This document shows positions 21,561 to 31,709 of a DNA stretch of 64,000 nucleotides, piece after piece (the stretch's first letter is position 1; every line of letters starts with the position of its first letter). The position numbers were made by a program, and so were the translations under genes. The stretch covers positions 55,726 through 119,725 of the forward strand of contig KN832556.1 of NCBI GenBank assembly GCA_000827205.1, in the 5' to 3' direction. The notes beneath the pieces were generated by a model. The model did not search any database. It was given only the letters and a program-made list of their open reading frames with translations, and was not told the DNA's origin. This stretch comes from Plicaturopsis crispa FD-325 SS-3. Its lineage: Eukaryota > Basidiomycota > Agaricomycetes > Amylocorticiales > Amylocorticiaceae.

Positions 21561-22690
21561 AGTTTCTGGTGCTTGTCCGAATGTGACACCGGGGATGGGA
21601 CATGTCAGACTCCGTCCATGTCGCGGGCGTCACGGCCTCGGTGTGTGCATATTTCCTCTTCACACTTCTTCGACATGCGATCTCTGTCAGTCCCGAGTCG
21701 GATTGCAGTGTGGAGTCTGGCGGTGCTGAGCGCTATGCCGCACGTAAACTCGCATTGCGAGATCAGCACCTACCGGTATCCTCGGAGATGGAGAGAAGGC
21801 CCGCTATGTTTCGACCAGACATATGTGACTACAATATGGTGAAGGAAATTGAATAACGAGGCGAACGGCATTGGAGAGTCATTGGAGGCGGACAATCAAA
21901 ATGAAGGCTTCTGTCCAAATGGGGAAGTCTTAGTGTTCAGCACTTCAACGTTTCAATTTCAACCCTCACGAGTTGCTCGCGACGAAGGCTCCACAGCTGA
22001 GCGCTCAGTACTGCCTTCACCGTCTCTTTGTGTATGCCAGTGCAGGTCTTCTCCATCTAGTGGAATCCGATGACATCTATACGGCAGCTGCTACCTGCGA
22101 GGCGCGACACCAGCTCATCATGATGGACCGAACTTCAGCGTTAACCAAGGTGCTCAGAAAGTCGAAGCTCTGGTGAACGCCATGAATCCGCTGATCTTGC
22201 TTCCGCATATGAGTTTGAAATCTCCCGGTGGTCTCGGTGCTCAAGCGCTCGATGCCCAACATCTGCCCAACACCGTTGGACCGATTTACTACTCCGTTGG
22301 ACGTGCGTGTGCGACACTGTCACCTAATATTTGTGACTGACATCCGTCCACAGACTCGGTTGGTGGAATCTTCCGACTCGGACCCTTATGTCAACGGGAC
22401 TCTGCAAACATGATTCCGTGAAATGACATTGGGCTGAAACACAGGAAATTGTCTTCTGCCTTCATACTCGTCCGTCGGGCACGCCGATTGCCCGAGCTTG
22501 TGATCAATCCTAGGCGGTGGGCACCACTAGCGCGATGGGTGAGCATCCTTGAATCTACGAATGCAGAGATTCCAATGGGGATAGCGATTGCAGTAATGTG
22601 AAGAGAGGGAATGGTCAGTGACCGGGCGCTAATGGCTGCGACATGTCGCACTCAATATAAATTCACCGCCGCAAGAGTCTTGGCGGCGGA
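21561..22690. other. Spacer of the inverted pair with an exon-like block
   Basis: Most of this shared upstream region is featureless. On the plus strand 22084-22410 can be read as two exons. The first contains GPNFSVNQGAQKVEALVNAM, NPLILLPHMSLKSPGGLG and QHLPNTVGPIYYSVG. It is joined by a GTGCGT...CAG intron (about 22303-22353) to DSVGGIFRLGPLCQRDSANM and a stop. I do not recognise this protein, and no start or upstream exon could be joined. It may be the 3' remnant of a gene or an incomplete small gene. Confidence 0.35.
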
Positions 22691-22699
22691 CTAGAACAG

Positions 22700-22709
22700 T
22701 ATAAAACCT
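22700..22709 (+). promoter_or_regulatory. TATA box, secreted protein copy B
   Basis: TATAAAACCT lies 98 bases before the ATG at 22798, mirroring copy A. The following 60-70 bases of leader also align with copy A. Confidence 0.7.
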
Positions 22710-22797
22710 ACACAAGGTGTTTGATTTTCGACATCGGACAGCGTTGCTCCTACATCACTCTCCAGACCCATACACTATCCAAACCACATTAGCCAGC

Positions 22798-23194
22798 ATG
22801 CGTTTCTCCGTCTTCTCTGTCCTCGTCGCCTCCATGTTCGCCTCCGGGTATGTTTCACCTAGTCACCTTTCTGAAATGGCCCAAACTGACGGATTGACCC
22901 CCGCTTTTTAGTGCGCTCGCAGGCTACAACTGCAAGTGCCAGGACAGCAACGGGCAGTACAACGACCTGACCTCAAGCTGCTGCGCCGCGCAAGTGAAGC
23001 CTTTCAATGACATCCATGGCCTAGGCCCGAACCACCAGGTATGCCGATACACAAATTCCTGCCACCTTCAATTTTGCCTTCCCGCTAACATGGTCACTCA
23101 GTGCGTGAGCGACACAAACGCCATCGACAGCGGCGCCTTCGTTCAGTGCTGCAAGGACGCAGGTGTTGGTGGCGCCTACTGCTGGGCCAAGTAG
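22798..23194 (+). CDS. Small cysteine-rich secreted protein, copy B
   Basis: Exons 22798-22847, 22912-23038 and 23102-23194 have the same lengths and phases as copy A (50, 127, 93 bases) and give 89 residues. The signal peptide is MRFSVFSVLVASMFASGALA. The mature chain differs from copy A by a single visible residue (CVSDTNAIDS versus CVSDANAIDS). All eight cysteines are kept. Introns have diverged much more than exons, so selection or recent conversion has kept the protein constant. Expected to be exported; possible roles range from surface or defence peptide to effector, none shown by sequence. Confidence 0.86.
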
Positions 23195-23761
23195 TGGACG
23201 GCATTGATGTCGCAGCAGGAGATAGCTTTATAGCGGGTTTTGGATCGTCATGTTCCTTGCGCTCTGCGTCGACTTCACACTTCGCAATAATGAATTCGTG
23301 CACGCTGAATCGCTTTAGCGTCAGATAAGTTATCCTGTGTTGACCGGGTCCAACGATTTTTGGAGGACGCGCGATTCTTTCTGGAGAGCCTGTTCAATCC
23401 GCCAATTGGATGCACCTACAAGCTGTAGCTTTTGTCTTGAGCTGGACTTGTGCGAGGGCGAAAACAGGGCGAGATGATGGAAGAAACATTGATATGTGGC
23501 TATAATTTATTAAAGTTATACCAGATATGTAGTGCGTGCGTATGGTGATGGTGAAGGGCCAAGTAAATGTCGGTGACAGGAGATACGAGTATGAGAGGTA
23601 ATGAAAAAGAGAGTATGAATCCAGGAAGGCAAGCGGAAACCACGAATGTTACAGCGTGAACTTGGAGAGGAACAACAACAACAACCAAGATAGTAGGAGA
23701 AAGGAGGTATGCGTTAAGTAGTTGACAGTGGACCATGATCCGAGTGTCGAATCTAGTTCCA
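23195..23761. other. Intergenic, 3' flanks only
   Basis: Lies between the convergent ends of the secreted-protein gene and the RhoGAP gene. Only a short AAC microsatellite near 23670-23685 was noted. Confidence 0.5.
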
Positions 23762-26700
23762 TCAGTAGTTTGGGCGGCGCGAGCGGGATTTCGATGTTCT
23801 AGGTGCTGTAGGTGGTGAAGGAATGGTTGCACCGAGTCCATGGGTAGGAACATAATCTGGGTCGATGCTTTGGCAGTTGAGGTGAAGAAGTAGATGATAC
23901 ACAAAGTATTGCTCGTATCTGCAACATTGCGAGGTGAGCATAGATTCAGAGTCAAACACGAAAGCACTGCTTACTGTGCGTTTGTAAAAACGACGGCCAT
24001 CGATTCCGAGTTGCACCGAAGAAGATTCGGAGCCATGACCAGTGCCAGATTTGCGGGCGTCATCTTCGTGATACCTTGTACCCGCTCATCCAAGAATAGC
24101 TGCAGGAAGCTGATCACGAACAGCACGACGCGGCGATTGATGGTGGGTAGTCGCTCGACGATCTGCACGCACGCGCTGGGATCCTGCGCACGCGTGATGC
24201 ATTCATTGTACATTTCCTCGGGCACGAGGGGGTCGCACAGCTCGCGGAGCCATAGCTTGAGCAGAGATGCAAGAACGTGCGGGTCGTCCACGCTTTCGAG
24301 GGTGTAGTATCCGCGGTCGATACGCAGCTTCAGTTCAGATACTGCGTCTCCATCGCCCGGCACACGAAAGATGCCCTCTGCCTTGGTTCCCCCGAGGGCG
24401 AGGATGCCATCCGCAAGGAACGGGAGGATGATAGGCACTTTCTGATGCGGATAGTTGCGCTCCTGCAGCCTGAATGTTGCGTCGAGTGATTCTCCAAAAG
24501 TGGACGGATTGAAGGCGGCATCCTAATGAGTACACATCGCATCAGTGTCTAAACCAAATGGCATACAGACTCACGGATGCTGTCTCAATCTCAGCAATCG
24601 TAGGAGGTTTACCGCGGGGCCCTTTCTTGGCGATGAAGGTCAACCGCCGCAAACAGTGCTTTGCCATGACATCGACGCGACCCTCCTGGTGGGTGGTACG
24701 TTGGTGCATGAATGCCCGCAAGTATGTTTCGAAGTTCTTGGAAGGCGGAAACGTGATCAATAGTACGCAAAGCATCTGCCAGCCTTTAAATACACTCTCC
24801 CTGCAAGTTCGTCGTCAGCGCAGTCCAAAGTGACTAATTTCGAGGACGTACGGATTGGGATTTCCATTCAACTGTTTCATAACCTGACAGTAGATCTCGT
24901 CGCGGAGCTCGCCGTGTGTGAGCCCGATGCTTAACAGCCACCGCTCCTCGTCCAGTAAACCAGTCGTGCTTCCCGTCAGCGACACCGTTGATCCATTCGT
25001 GGGCGGCGTATCTGTGTTGTATCCGCGGCCACCAGGATTGCGTTCTCGTTCACGGTCCCCCATGATATGCTGCACCACTTTGAAAGCTTTCACCGCGTCT
25101 CTGTTCAGGGAGCGGTTCACAGTGAGCAAAGGGGAGCTGAGGGGGGCCTTTTGCCAAGTCATCATCTGCTCCACAGGAACGCGTCGACGGAAAATGAACC
25201 CTGTTCGATGTGTGGAAAAGTACTGCCGCGCGAAATCACTCTCAGAGAACTGCATGATGTCCGAGGCCAGATCGTTCGGAAGGATAGGATGTGTCCTGGA
25301 CGACTTGTTAGCGCAAAAAGAAAGTATAGGGCAACACACAAATTACCCTGTGCTCAGCGTTGCCGTCGGTGTGCGTGTATGTCGTGCACGCTCTACGGGA
25401 ATTGGCTTGCCTTTCTGGCGGTTCTTCACAGGGCTCATCTGCAATGTAGCCTCTGAATCCCCAATAATTAATACCACATTGTAGTGTACGAGTATATAGG
25501 TGACGCACCCTGGTTCATTACCGGGCCACTAATCTGTTTACCCGCAAACGTGGGTGCTGAGGCGCTTCGTACTGCCCAGAAGTGTCCGGGAACGGCAGGA
25601 ATTGGTCGACGCGGAGATGGTGGCACGCGTTCGTTATCGGATAACGCCTTCATATCCTCTCGTCCTTTAGGCCTTGTTGGCGTGCTCGGGACTTTCCCCA
25701 GCGCACTACCATTGGCATAACCATGCGCGCTGATAGAAGTGCCGTGTCCGCTGTCCGAGGCAGTGCGCTTCTCGTGCGAGCTGCGGTCGCCTTGCGGATG
25801 CTGTGTGAGCATTTGCACGGCTGCGTTGAGGCTCTGCGGCTGGGGTCCTCGATGCTGGACATACGAGTTGCTCTTCGAGCGCGCTCGCGACAAAGACTCG
25901 GAGCTCATGCTCGACTTGCTCCGCGGCGGACTGTCACGCGCTTTCACTCTCATCCTCGCTGCGGATGGCGCGGGCGACGGTGGTGCGGAGGCGTCGGAAC
26001 CCGTAATTGGCGTGAGGTGGGGTGACCGATGAGCATTTGAACGCAGGTCATTTCCGAAAGAACGACGAGGTGTAGGCGCAAGCGGCTGTGATTGCGAAGG
26101 CAGTAGCTTTTGCGGCCCTTGTGACTGACGCATATTGTCTTGAGCAGACGCGTAAGAGTTTGAGCGGCGGTAGGCCGGTTTGTCCTTGGTGCTGGGATAC
26201 CTGCTGAATGTGTTCTGGGACAGGCGGCGACCAAGTGCCGTATTCTGGTGACATCATTAGACGAAGAGAAGGGGGTGTTACGGGAACAAAGAGACGTGCC
26301 TGCAATATGCCTAGAGGGATCACGAATGCGTCGGGCTTTTCCCATACCGTCTCGGCTGTTTTGGTCTGGTAGTAGTACGGCAGCCCGCCTCTCGACTCAT
26401 CGGCTATTTCCCACCATTCCCCATCCGGGTTAGGAGGTAACCTATGCAACACAGAGGGAACGATTTAAGTTTGTCAAAGAAAAAAAACAATGCAACGTAT
26501 AAAATTGAACGCACACGAAGTTCCCCACAGGTGGATCCCAACTGACCTGACCCGTCGCTGGACATGCATAAAACGATGCTTCGGTCTATAGCGATTGTCA
26601 TTACTGAGCTCTATGCTCTGATCTGTATAAACACTACTCACCTGCGGATTGACCAATGTGACCCAAAAATTCGACCCCCAAGCGCTCTCGTCCGGATCGA

Positions 26701-26920
26701 CCTCATTCACTGCGCTCGAGCTTCTCGACGGACGCGTCGATAGTGGCGAACCATTGACACTCACGGCAGGGACTGCCGCCGACCTCGGGCTCGAATCAGT
26801 CCTACGCGACGACGTCGATGCACGATCGCTGGTATTCGAGCGTTCACGCTGCCCAAAAGTCCCGGAAGCGCGGTGCGTAGGCGACGATGGCTGGAGAGAC
26901 TGGCTGGCTGCGACAGACAT
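23762..26920 (-). CDS. WW-MyTH4-RhoGAP protein (ARHGAP39/Vilse-like)
   Basis: A multi-exon gene starting at ATG 26920 (MSVAASQSLQPSSPTHRASG) and ending at TGA 23762. After a Ser/Pro-rich head come two WW-type segments: the first is split over introns (WGSNFWVTLVNPQ, then ATGQVSWDPPVGNF) and the second reads DGEWWEIADESRGGLPYYYQ with TVWEKP. A long Ser/Arg/Pro-rich disordered linker follows. A MyTH4 domain then starts around HPILPNDLASDIMQFSESDF and includes LTHGELRDEIYCQVMKQLNG. The C-terminal RhoGAP domain has the arginine finger in GIFRVPGDGDAVSELKLRID, plus HVLASLLKLWLRELCDPLVP and MTPANLALVMAPNLLR, ending VYHLLLHLNCQ and a basic tail. The order WW-MyTH4-RhoGAP is that of metazoan Vilse/ARHGAP39. 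It should stimulate GTP hydrolysis on a Rho-type GTPase at the cortex; the partner is unknown. Divergent from the dehydrogenase at 27368. Confidence 0.88.
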
Positions 26921-27367
26921 GGCGGATTCCTATCGATTTTGCTGGCTTCGTTGGTCACTGGAGTAGTCCCTTCCGCTGTCTTCCGTGCTTGGAAGTACGT
27001 CTATGAACGCGTTTGATGCGCGTCCCCCTTTTAGACAGCAGACCTCGGTGCGCGATTGCAATGAGGCTTGTCGCGCGGTGCGGGGTTGCCGGATTTTGGT
27101 ATACAAAGATAGACTAAGAACCGGAAAATGAGAGGGAGGACGTTATCGCGAAATCCTGGACCAGCAGACACGGCGCTGGGGTGCGCAGCAGAGCCCCAGT
27201 AAATCCTTAGAATTCGAGTTCGAGAGGCACGGTAGCAGAAAGAAAGTCGAGGAAAGAAATCATTTTGAAATGTGTTCATTTACAAGGCTTCCTTCCTCCT
27301 CTCACGACACTTCTTCTTCCCCGCTGCATATTGTTGCTTAGCGTCAGGACTCAGGCTTCAAGACCCA

Positions 27368-28314
27368 ATGGCGGTACCCCCAGTCATCGCGGTCGTGGCA
27401 GCGGGCGCAATGGGTGCGGCCGTTGGTGCACGGCTCACCCAGGCAGGCTGTACGGTCCTTACGACATTAGCCGGTCGTTCTGCAGCTACCCAAGCTCGGG
27501 CACTCAAGGCAGGGATGGAGGACGCGTCGTTGTCTGAAATGTCCCGCCGTGCGCGGTGGGTGCTCAGCATCGTGCCCCCGAAGGACGCACTTGCGTTCGC
27601 GCAGGCTTATCGCGAGGCATCGGTTTCTGGCAGTGACGGCGTGTTCGTCGACTGCAATGCAGTGAGCCCCCAGTCCGTGAAGCGCATCGCGGAGCTCTTC
27701 GCGGGAACGGGTACGGCGTTCGTCGACGCGTCCATCATTGGTGGTCCACCTTCCGCAGACGGCTCGAGCAATCCCACCTTCTACGCGAGTGTAGATGAGA
27801 AAGACGCTAACGTGCTCGACGGTTTTGTCGAGCTCGAAAAGTGGGGCCTCAAGATATCACCTTTGAAGGGAGACGGTGCAGGTATCGGTGATGCGAGCGC
27901 ACTGAAGATGAGCTATGCAGTGAGTTCAATCGTTCGGTGCTGGATCCACTACCTGACTCGTTGCAGGGGATAACGAAAGGCACCACCGCCTTATTTACAA
28001 CAATGATCCTTGCTGCACAAGCCGCCTCCCCGGCAACCGCCTCCGCTCTGCTCAATGAGCTCAATGCCTCTGCTCCCGCATTCCTCCAGCGGATAACCCG
28101 TTCAGTTCCCTCAATGCTACCCAAAGCATACCGCTGGGCCCCAGAGATGGAGGAGATCGCCAGCTTTGTTGGTCGCGAGGAGGGACGTATCTATGAGGGG
28201 GCTGCGAAGGTGTACGAACGTGTTGACAGGAGCTTAACAGGCGACGGCGAAGACGTTGCCGTGCTGAAAGCGTTTGTGGAGCAAGCGAAGGCGACACTCG
28301 ATAAGGGCGTATAG
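27368..28314 (+). CDS. 6-phosphogluconate dehydrogenase-like oxidoreductase
   Basis: Two exons (27368-27919, 27967-28314) give 299 residues. The N-terminal Rossmann domain starts MAVPPVIAVVAAGAMGAAVG and continues GARLTQAGCTVLTTLAGRSA and ARWVLSIVPPKDAL. The usual G-x-G-x-x-G turn reads A-A-G-A-M-G, so its first Gly is Ala. DGVFVDCNAVSPQSVKRIAE and FVDASIIGGPP are the substrate-site strands shared with beta-hydroxyacid dehydrogenases. The C-terminal helical part (LLNELNASAPAFLQRITRSV, APEMEEIASFVGREEGRIYE) fits the DUF1932-type 6PGDH C-terminal domain. The enzyme class oxidises beta-hydroxyacids with NAD(P)+, but the substrate of this subgroup is not established. A lysine (ALKMSYA, just before the intron) fits the conserved catalytic position. 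Confidence 0.82.
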
Positions 28315-28886
28315 ACGGAAGTCGTGGATCTCTCATGGCTGTCTTCGTATCCTGTATTGTACGGTATGTAGTATCTTGTACTGAGTTCCACTTACGAATG
28401 GTATCTCTCTCTAGTATCACCTCGCGATACTGGCATGCCGGTGTGTGGTTCTCCCTTTCATAGAGCCACCTTTATGCTGATAGGCGAACCGGTGATCTAC
28501 CTGCGTAAGGTTTTAAATTTTAGAGGTTCATGTGTGGGTCACAAATCATTTCATCCCTTGATGGTGCACGTTCTTACCATCCGCCTAGAGATCTATCGAA
28601 TGTTGCATCATCTAACCAATGATTGGATGTGCGTCTCGTAGCTCGACAGAATATTAAGGCTAGAGCGGAGACAATATACAACACTGTTGCGCAGTCGCAC
28701 ATCTACGACGAGTCAACTATCCAACATCCTCCCGGGAAGCACCCTCAACCTCTCCGAAAGAGTGACTTTTCTTCTGGACGTTTGAACCCTAATCTTGGTG
28801 ATTTGGTGAGGTCAACTCCGTAGCGCTCGTCGGCCTTGTCCTGACAAGTGTTTATACTACTCCAGGGACCGAGGCGGAAGTACCTG
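28315..28886. other. Intergenic between convergent genes
   Basis: No open frame with a motif and no RNA gene was recognised here. Confidence 0.5.
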
Positions 28887-30207
28887 TCAGAGCCGCATGC
28901 GGTTGATCAGTTCACGAATCAGCCAAAAGAAAAAGCAGCACAGCTCGACGTACAATGGTAGCTGCTGTCGCACTTTCTCCTTTCCCTCATGCATTTCCGA
29001 CCCGAGCGTGCTTTGGCAGGCGGAGCACAGGTGCTCGCGGATGAGAGTGTAGGCGGAATCATCCAGGGGACGCAGCGCCGCCGCATCCGTCTCCTGCGCG
29101 CGGCTGAAGTTGAAATCGACGTGGATGCGCATCAGCCACCCGAAGCATGTATCGCCCCCCTTCTGTTTCTCCATCTTGCATCCGCTCCAGTGGCTGAAGG
29201 TGCGCCCGTCCTTCGTGAACTTCTGGAGGAATCCCAGGACGGTATGGCGCCGAGCGAATATTAATTTCTCGCGGCCCTCGATCACCCGCTGGATATCTGG
29301 CTGGCGGAGCTTGACGACCTTCCCGTCGTCGCGCTCGACGCCGTTGAAGATCTGGGCGATCGTGAGCTGTGCGCAGTAGTAGAGCGCGCGGGGCAGGAGG
29401 ACGGGGACTTCGAATTCGCGGGCCATGTTGACCATGTATATGCACAGCCAGTCCGGGATATCGTATGCAATCTCGTCCGCCGGCGAAATATCGTATCTCG
29501 GGTCGTCGTCGACACAGTCGGTGGGCGGATACCAGTGACACAGTCCCTCTACGGCGAACTCCCGCATGTCGGGGATGTCGAGCTTGCTGCCCGTACGGAG
29601 TAGCGACAAGGCGGCGTCAATCTTGATCAGATTCCCGTAGTATGTGTCTTGGTAGAGGAGGAATAGCTCTCTGCGCGGCCCTGGTCAGTTTCTAGCCGTT
29701 TCTCCCGTGTACTAAGACTGACCTTCTGTCGATATAAAAGTACAGCGCCCAGACCATGTCTTCCGGTTCCACATTCTGTATGTGGGCAAATGGTTTCCCG
29801 TCGAGCGTCTCCCCAGGAGGTTGCGGCATCGCAAACATGTCCTGGAAGAACCCGACGTGCGTCAAGAGAACCGCGCGCTTCACACAGAACACGGTGTCCC
29901 CGACGATGAGGACGATGTCGCCGTCGTCGTCCCATATCTCGCCCTTCGTGTACTCCTCGAACGGCCATACGGAGGTGTCGGGGATGCCCCATGCCGGGCG
30001 CTCGTCTGGCATTATCCGCCGGCGTTTTGTACCGGTGCCACCGCACTTGGTGCAAGCTTCGTCTGCTGGGTCTCCGTCATCGTGCCAGGCCTTGCGCTTG
30101 GTTCCCTTGGGAAGCATCCCCTCTGCGAACGGCGTAGCCTCGGGTGGAAAGGAGATAGGGAGCACCCTTGACCATCTGATATTGAGTAGAGCGTGGAATG
30201 CAGCCAT
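28887..30207 (-). CDS. BTB/POZ domain protein (exon pair)
   Basis: Two exons (29723-30207, 28887-29670) give 422 residues. The N-terminal part has a CxxC pair in EACTKCGGTGTKRRR, next to a basic run that could be a nuclear signal. The BTB fold follows: DDDGDIVLIVGDTVFCVKRA, VLLTHVGFFQDMFAMPQP, VEPEDMVWALYFYIDRR, then after the intron LIKIDAALSLLRTGSKLDIP and the BACK-like helices MREFAVEGLCHWYPP. The C-terminal 200 residues (EVPVLLPRALYYCAQLT, GWLMRIHVDFNFSRAQETDA, CSACQSTLGSEMHEGKEKVR) carry a further CxxC. This layout is common in the very large BTB families of mushrooms. Such proteins may act as Cullin-3 adaptors, but no substrate module is recognisable. Divergent from the DMAC1-like gene at 30550. 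Confidence 0.8.
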
Positions 30208-30370
30208 CGAAGTCAGGTATTCTAGGTGGATAAAGTGTGTGTTATGTGGTGGTGGTAGTGGTAAGAGAGATTGCGATTTCTAATTCCCGTTCTGCCTACT
30301 TAAGTAAATACTCCGAAGCTCTATTGTTCGTTATCCGAGCCATGAGGATATGTTGTTGTTTTCTGTGGGC

Positions 30371-30400
30371 GCTTTGACCTGCTTTGATCTGCTTTGATCC
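30371..30400. repeat. Three tandem decamers
   Basis: GCTTTGACCT, GCTTTGATCT and GCTTTGATCC follow one another without spacer. They lie between the divergent BTB and DMAC1-like genes, about 150 bases from each start. This could be a small repeat tract or a clustered factor site. Confidence 0.8.
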
Positions 30401-30549
30401 TTGTAAATGAGATGGTCTTCCGAAATCCGATCCGAGGCCAGTGAGCCTTCCGACTTCGGAGTCTGCTTGTCGTTCCGCAGCATAATCGTACGCGCCGTAG
30501 GCGACGGTCCTGGTGCTGTCTACTCTGCTCGTATTCAGCCATATCGCCA

Positions 30550-30918
30550 ATGTCTTCTCCAACCACCACAAGCACTCGTCAAAGCGCCGATGCAGCCATA
30601 ACTCAAGCGATATATCCCGAGGAGTGTCTGACATGCCGCACCATCGGGGCAGGCGCACTCGGGGCAGTGGGTGTCTACGCGCTGCGCATGTCGCGGGCCA
30701 GTGCGCCAGGATCCCCTGGCGGAAAGCGCGTTATGGCAGGACTCGGCATATGTACGCGTCGTTTTCACTACTCAAGTCACCTCGCAACCAATCTTCAGGA
30801 CTGCAGGTTTTTTGGGCGCGGGCGTTTTGCGGTGGACGACTACGGCACCTAAAAGGTATGATCTCCATCTTCCTGACATCTCGTTGGACTTATGTGGATG
30901 TGCACTCTTAGACCGTGA
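30550..30918 (+). CDS. DMAC1-like (DUF4536) mitochondrial membrane protein
   Basis: Exons 30550-30751, 30807-30855 and 30912-30918 give 85 residues. The diagnostic core is EECLTCRTIGAGALGAVGVY followed by ALRMSRASAPGSPGGKRVMA and, after the intron, FLGAGVLRWTTTAP. That is the conserved CxxC, glycine-rich membrane segment and second membrane segment of the DUF4536 family. The human relative helps assemble the distal membrane arm of respiratory complex I. Role here inferred: inner mitochondrial membrane, complex I assembly or stability. The last mini-exon (R-P-stop) is a prediction from splice consensus; reading through the donor instead would add a tail of unlikely sequence. Confidence 0.72.
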
Positions 30919-31709
30919 CATGTTAGTTGCTAATGCACGCATACGATCATGTCAAGCATACATAACCACCCTGTACATATAATCGTGCACCCACCAAAAC
31001 TCTTTCCGACAAAACTATTCTATGGCTGCAGGCAGAATATTCGTCCATGGCGCTCTTTACCCGATGCGACTTCAAGCACTCCATCAAAGACGAAACCTGA
31101 CCCGGTAAACATCTTCCCGCGAGGACGACGTAACGCATGTGAGTAAGTTTCAATATTGCATGGGCGTGGCTATCGAGGGTACATTGACATCTTAGCACAG
31201 GCGCCGTGGACACGGACAGCACCTTCACCCGGTCACCAATGAATTATTAGTGGGCTCTGACGCTTTTCACCTCGTAGGCAACCCACAATCTCATATTTTG
31301 ACGCTCTTGACGTGCAGGTAGACTGTGTAGTCTTCAACAGACCGTGTGGTGTGGTGTACAGGATGTTACAATGATAAAATTTGTGGAACTCCAAAACGCA
31401 AGCCGTCGGTGTCCACGACAATCCAGCCACCCATTGGTGTGTACCTTCTCCGAACGTTTGTCTAAGAAATGTTTCTGCAAAATCGCCAGAAACGATATTC
31501 GCAACATTCCAACAACGTCACGATGCGACCTGTAGATCACCAACGCCTATTTCGTTGGTCTGCACAGCGCCCATGAGCGACGATTATCGAGCCAGGGCGT
31601 TCGGACGTACCTTCGGCGAACGTTTCCTAGAGAACCGCAGCGGCATATTCCTTTTACACCCAGGTATACCCTCCTGCCCTTAAATATTGGATTCAACCGA
31701 GCCCACCTA
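30919..31709. other. Intergenic, nothing recognised
   Basis: Short overlapping frames on both strands lack motifs. No tRNA-like fold was found by eye. Confidence 0.45.

Noticed and set aside
21044-23194. Secreted cysteine-rich pair considered as hydrophobins
   Set aside because: Eight cysteines with two CC pairs, but the order is C-x-C, CC, C, CC, C and the mature chain is hydrophilic.
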